DNA from: Gammaproteobacteria bacterium
GTDB lineage: Bacteria > Pseudomonadota > Gammaproteobacteria > Enterobacterales > Psychrobiaceae
Direction of reading: 5' to 3'
DNA: 5,710 bases
Assembly: GCA_013214885.1 (NCBI GenBank)
Contig: JABSRS010000239.1
Coordinates: forward strand, 1 to 5,710
In this document: piece after piece, positions 5,617 to 5,710 of the stretch
Layout of the letters: each line of letters starts with the position of its first letter
Numbering within the stretch: the first letter of the stretch is position 1
Made by a program: the position numbers and the translations under genes
Notes under the pieces: model-generated
The model's input: only the letters and a program-made list of their open reading frames with translations
The model's database searches: none
What the model was told of the DNA's origin: nothing

Positions 5617-5710
5617 ATGGCCGAATTTTCAATCTTAGCAACAAAAATAAAACAATATTTATGCCCTCCCGGTAATGGCGTATTTACCGTCAACACGGCA
5701 CAGGAACGCA
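5617..5710 (+). CDS. Start of an unrecognised protein (cut by window edge)
   Basis: An ATG at 5617 is preceded by GGAG at 5608-5611 with a five-base gap, a good ribosome binding site, and the frame stays open to the window end. The visible 31 residues begin MAEFSILATKIKQYL and continue with a CPPGNG turn and a polar stretch. There is no signal peptide or membrane segment at the start, so a cytoplasmic N-terminus is likely. Codon use resembles that of ybbP. I do not recognise the family. The 214-bp gap after ybbP suggests a separate transcript. Confidence 0.7.
   Translation, partial: MAEFSILATKIKQYLCPPGNGVFTVNTAQER

Noticed and set aside
1..5710. A defence island, mobile element or CRISPR system
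   Set aside because: No transposase, integrase, nuclease, spacer array or toxin-antitoxin pair is visible; the protein genes are ordinary chromosomal families.

Overview
The window looks like a chromosomal segment of a marine gammaproteobacterium, probably of the Alteromonadales (Shewanella, Colwellia or Thalassotalea type). The evidence is moderate AT richness with TTA/ATT-rich codon use, an Escherichia-like divergent tesA / ybbA-ybbP block, and an FNR-type operator. The genus assignment is inference. There is no insertion sequence, CRISPR array, tRNA, rRNA or phage gene.

Layout. Positions 1-244 carry no confident protein gene but are dense in signals. They hold a strong hairpin at 2-30, a possible tail of a plus-strand gene ending at 64, and an FNR-like box at 66-79. 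A perfect TATAAT at 102-107 is spaced so that the box would centre at -41.5. A bidirectional intrinsic terminator lies at 191-223. Together these suggest a short plus-strand RNA of about 110 nt that may be induced without oxygen. Three minus-strand genes follow, reading right to left: tesA (2172-1522), a small Mpo1-like/DUF962 membrane protein (1529-1224) that overlaps the tesA stop by 8 bp, and an M14-family zinc metallocarboxypeptidase (1165-245) that has its own candidate promoter and ends at the terminator.

Divergent from tesA lie ybbA (2171-2875) and ybbP (2865-5402), overlapping by 11 bp. They encode the ATPase and the ten-helix FtsX/MacB-type permease of an ABC system. The proposed ATG codons of tesA and ybbA lie on opposite strands of the same CATG (2170-2173), so each promoter must lie within the other gene. 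After tandem stop codons comes a 214-bp AT-rich intergenic region with phased repeats, then the first 31 codons of an unrecognised plus-strand gene (5617 to the window edge).

How the genes work together. YbbA and YbbP form an inner-membrane ABC complex of the mechanotransmission (type VII) class. TesA is a secreted periplasmic SGNH esterase/thioesterase/lysophospholipase encoded beside it, which fits a shared role in handling hydrophobic acyl compounds. Coupling of tesA to a DUF962 protein, whose yeast relative Mpo1 oxidises 2-hydroxy fatty acids, extends the lipid theme, but that link is inference. The most novel item is the candidate FNR-controlled small RNA at the left end.
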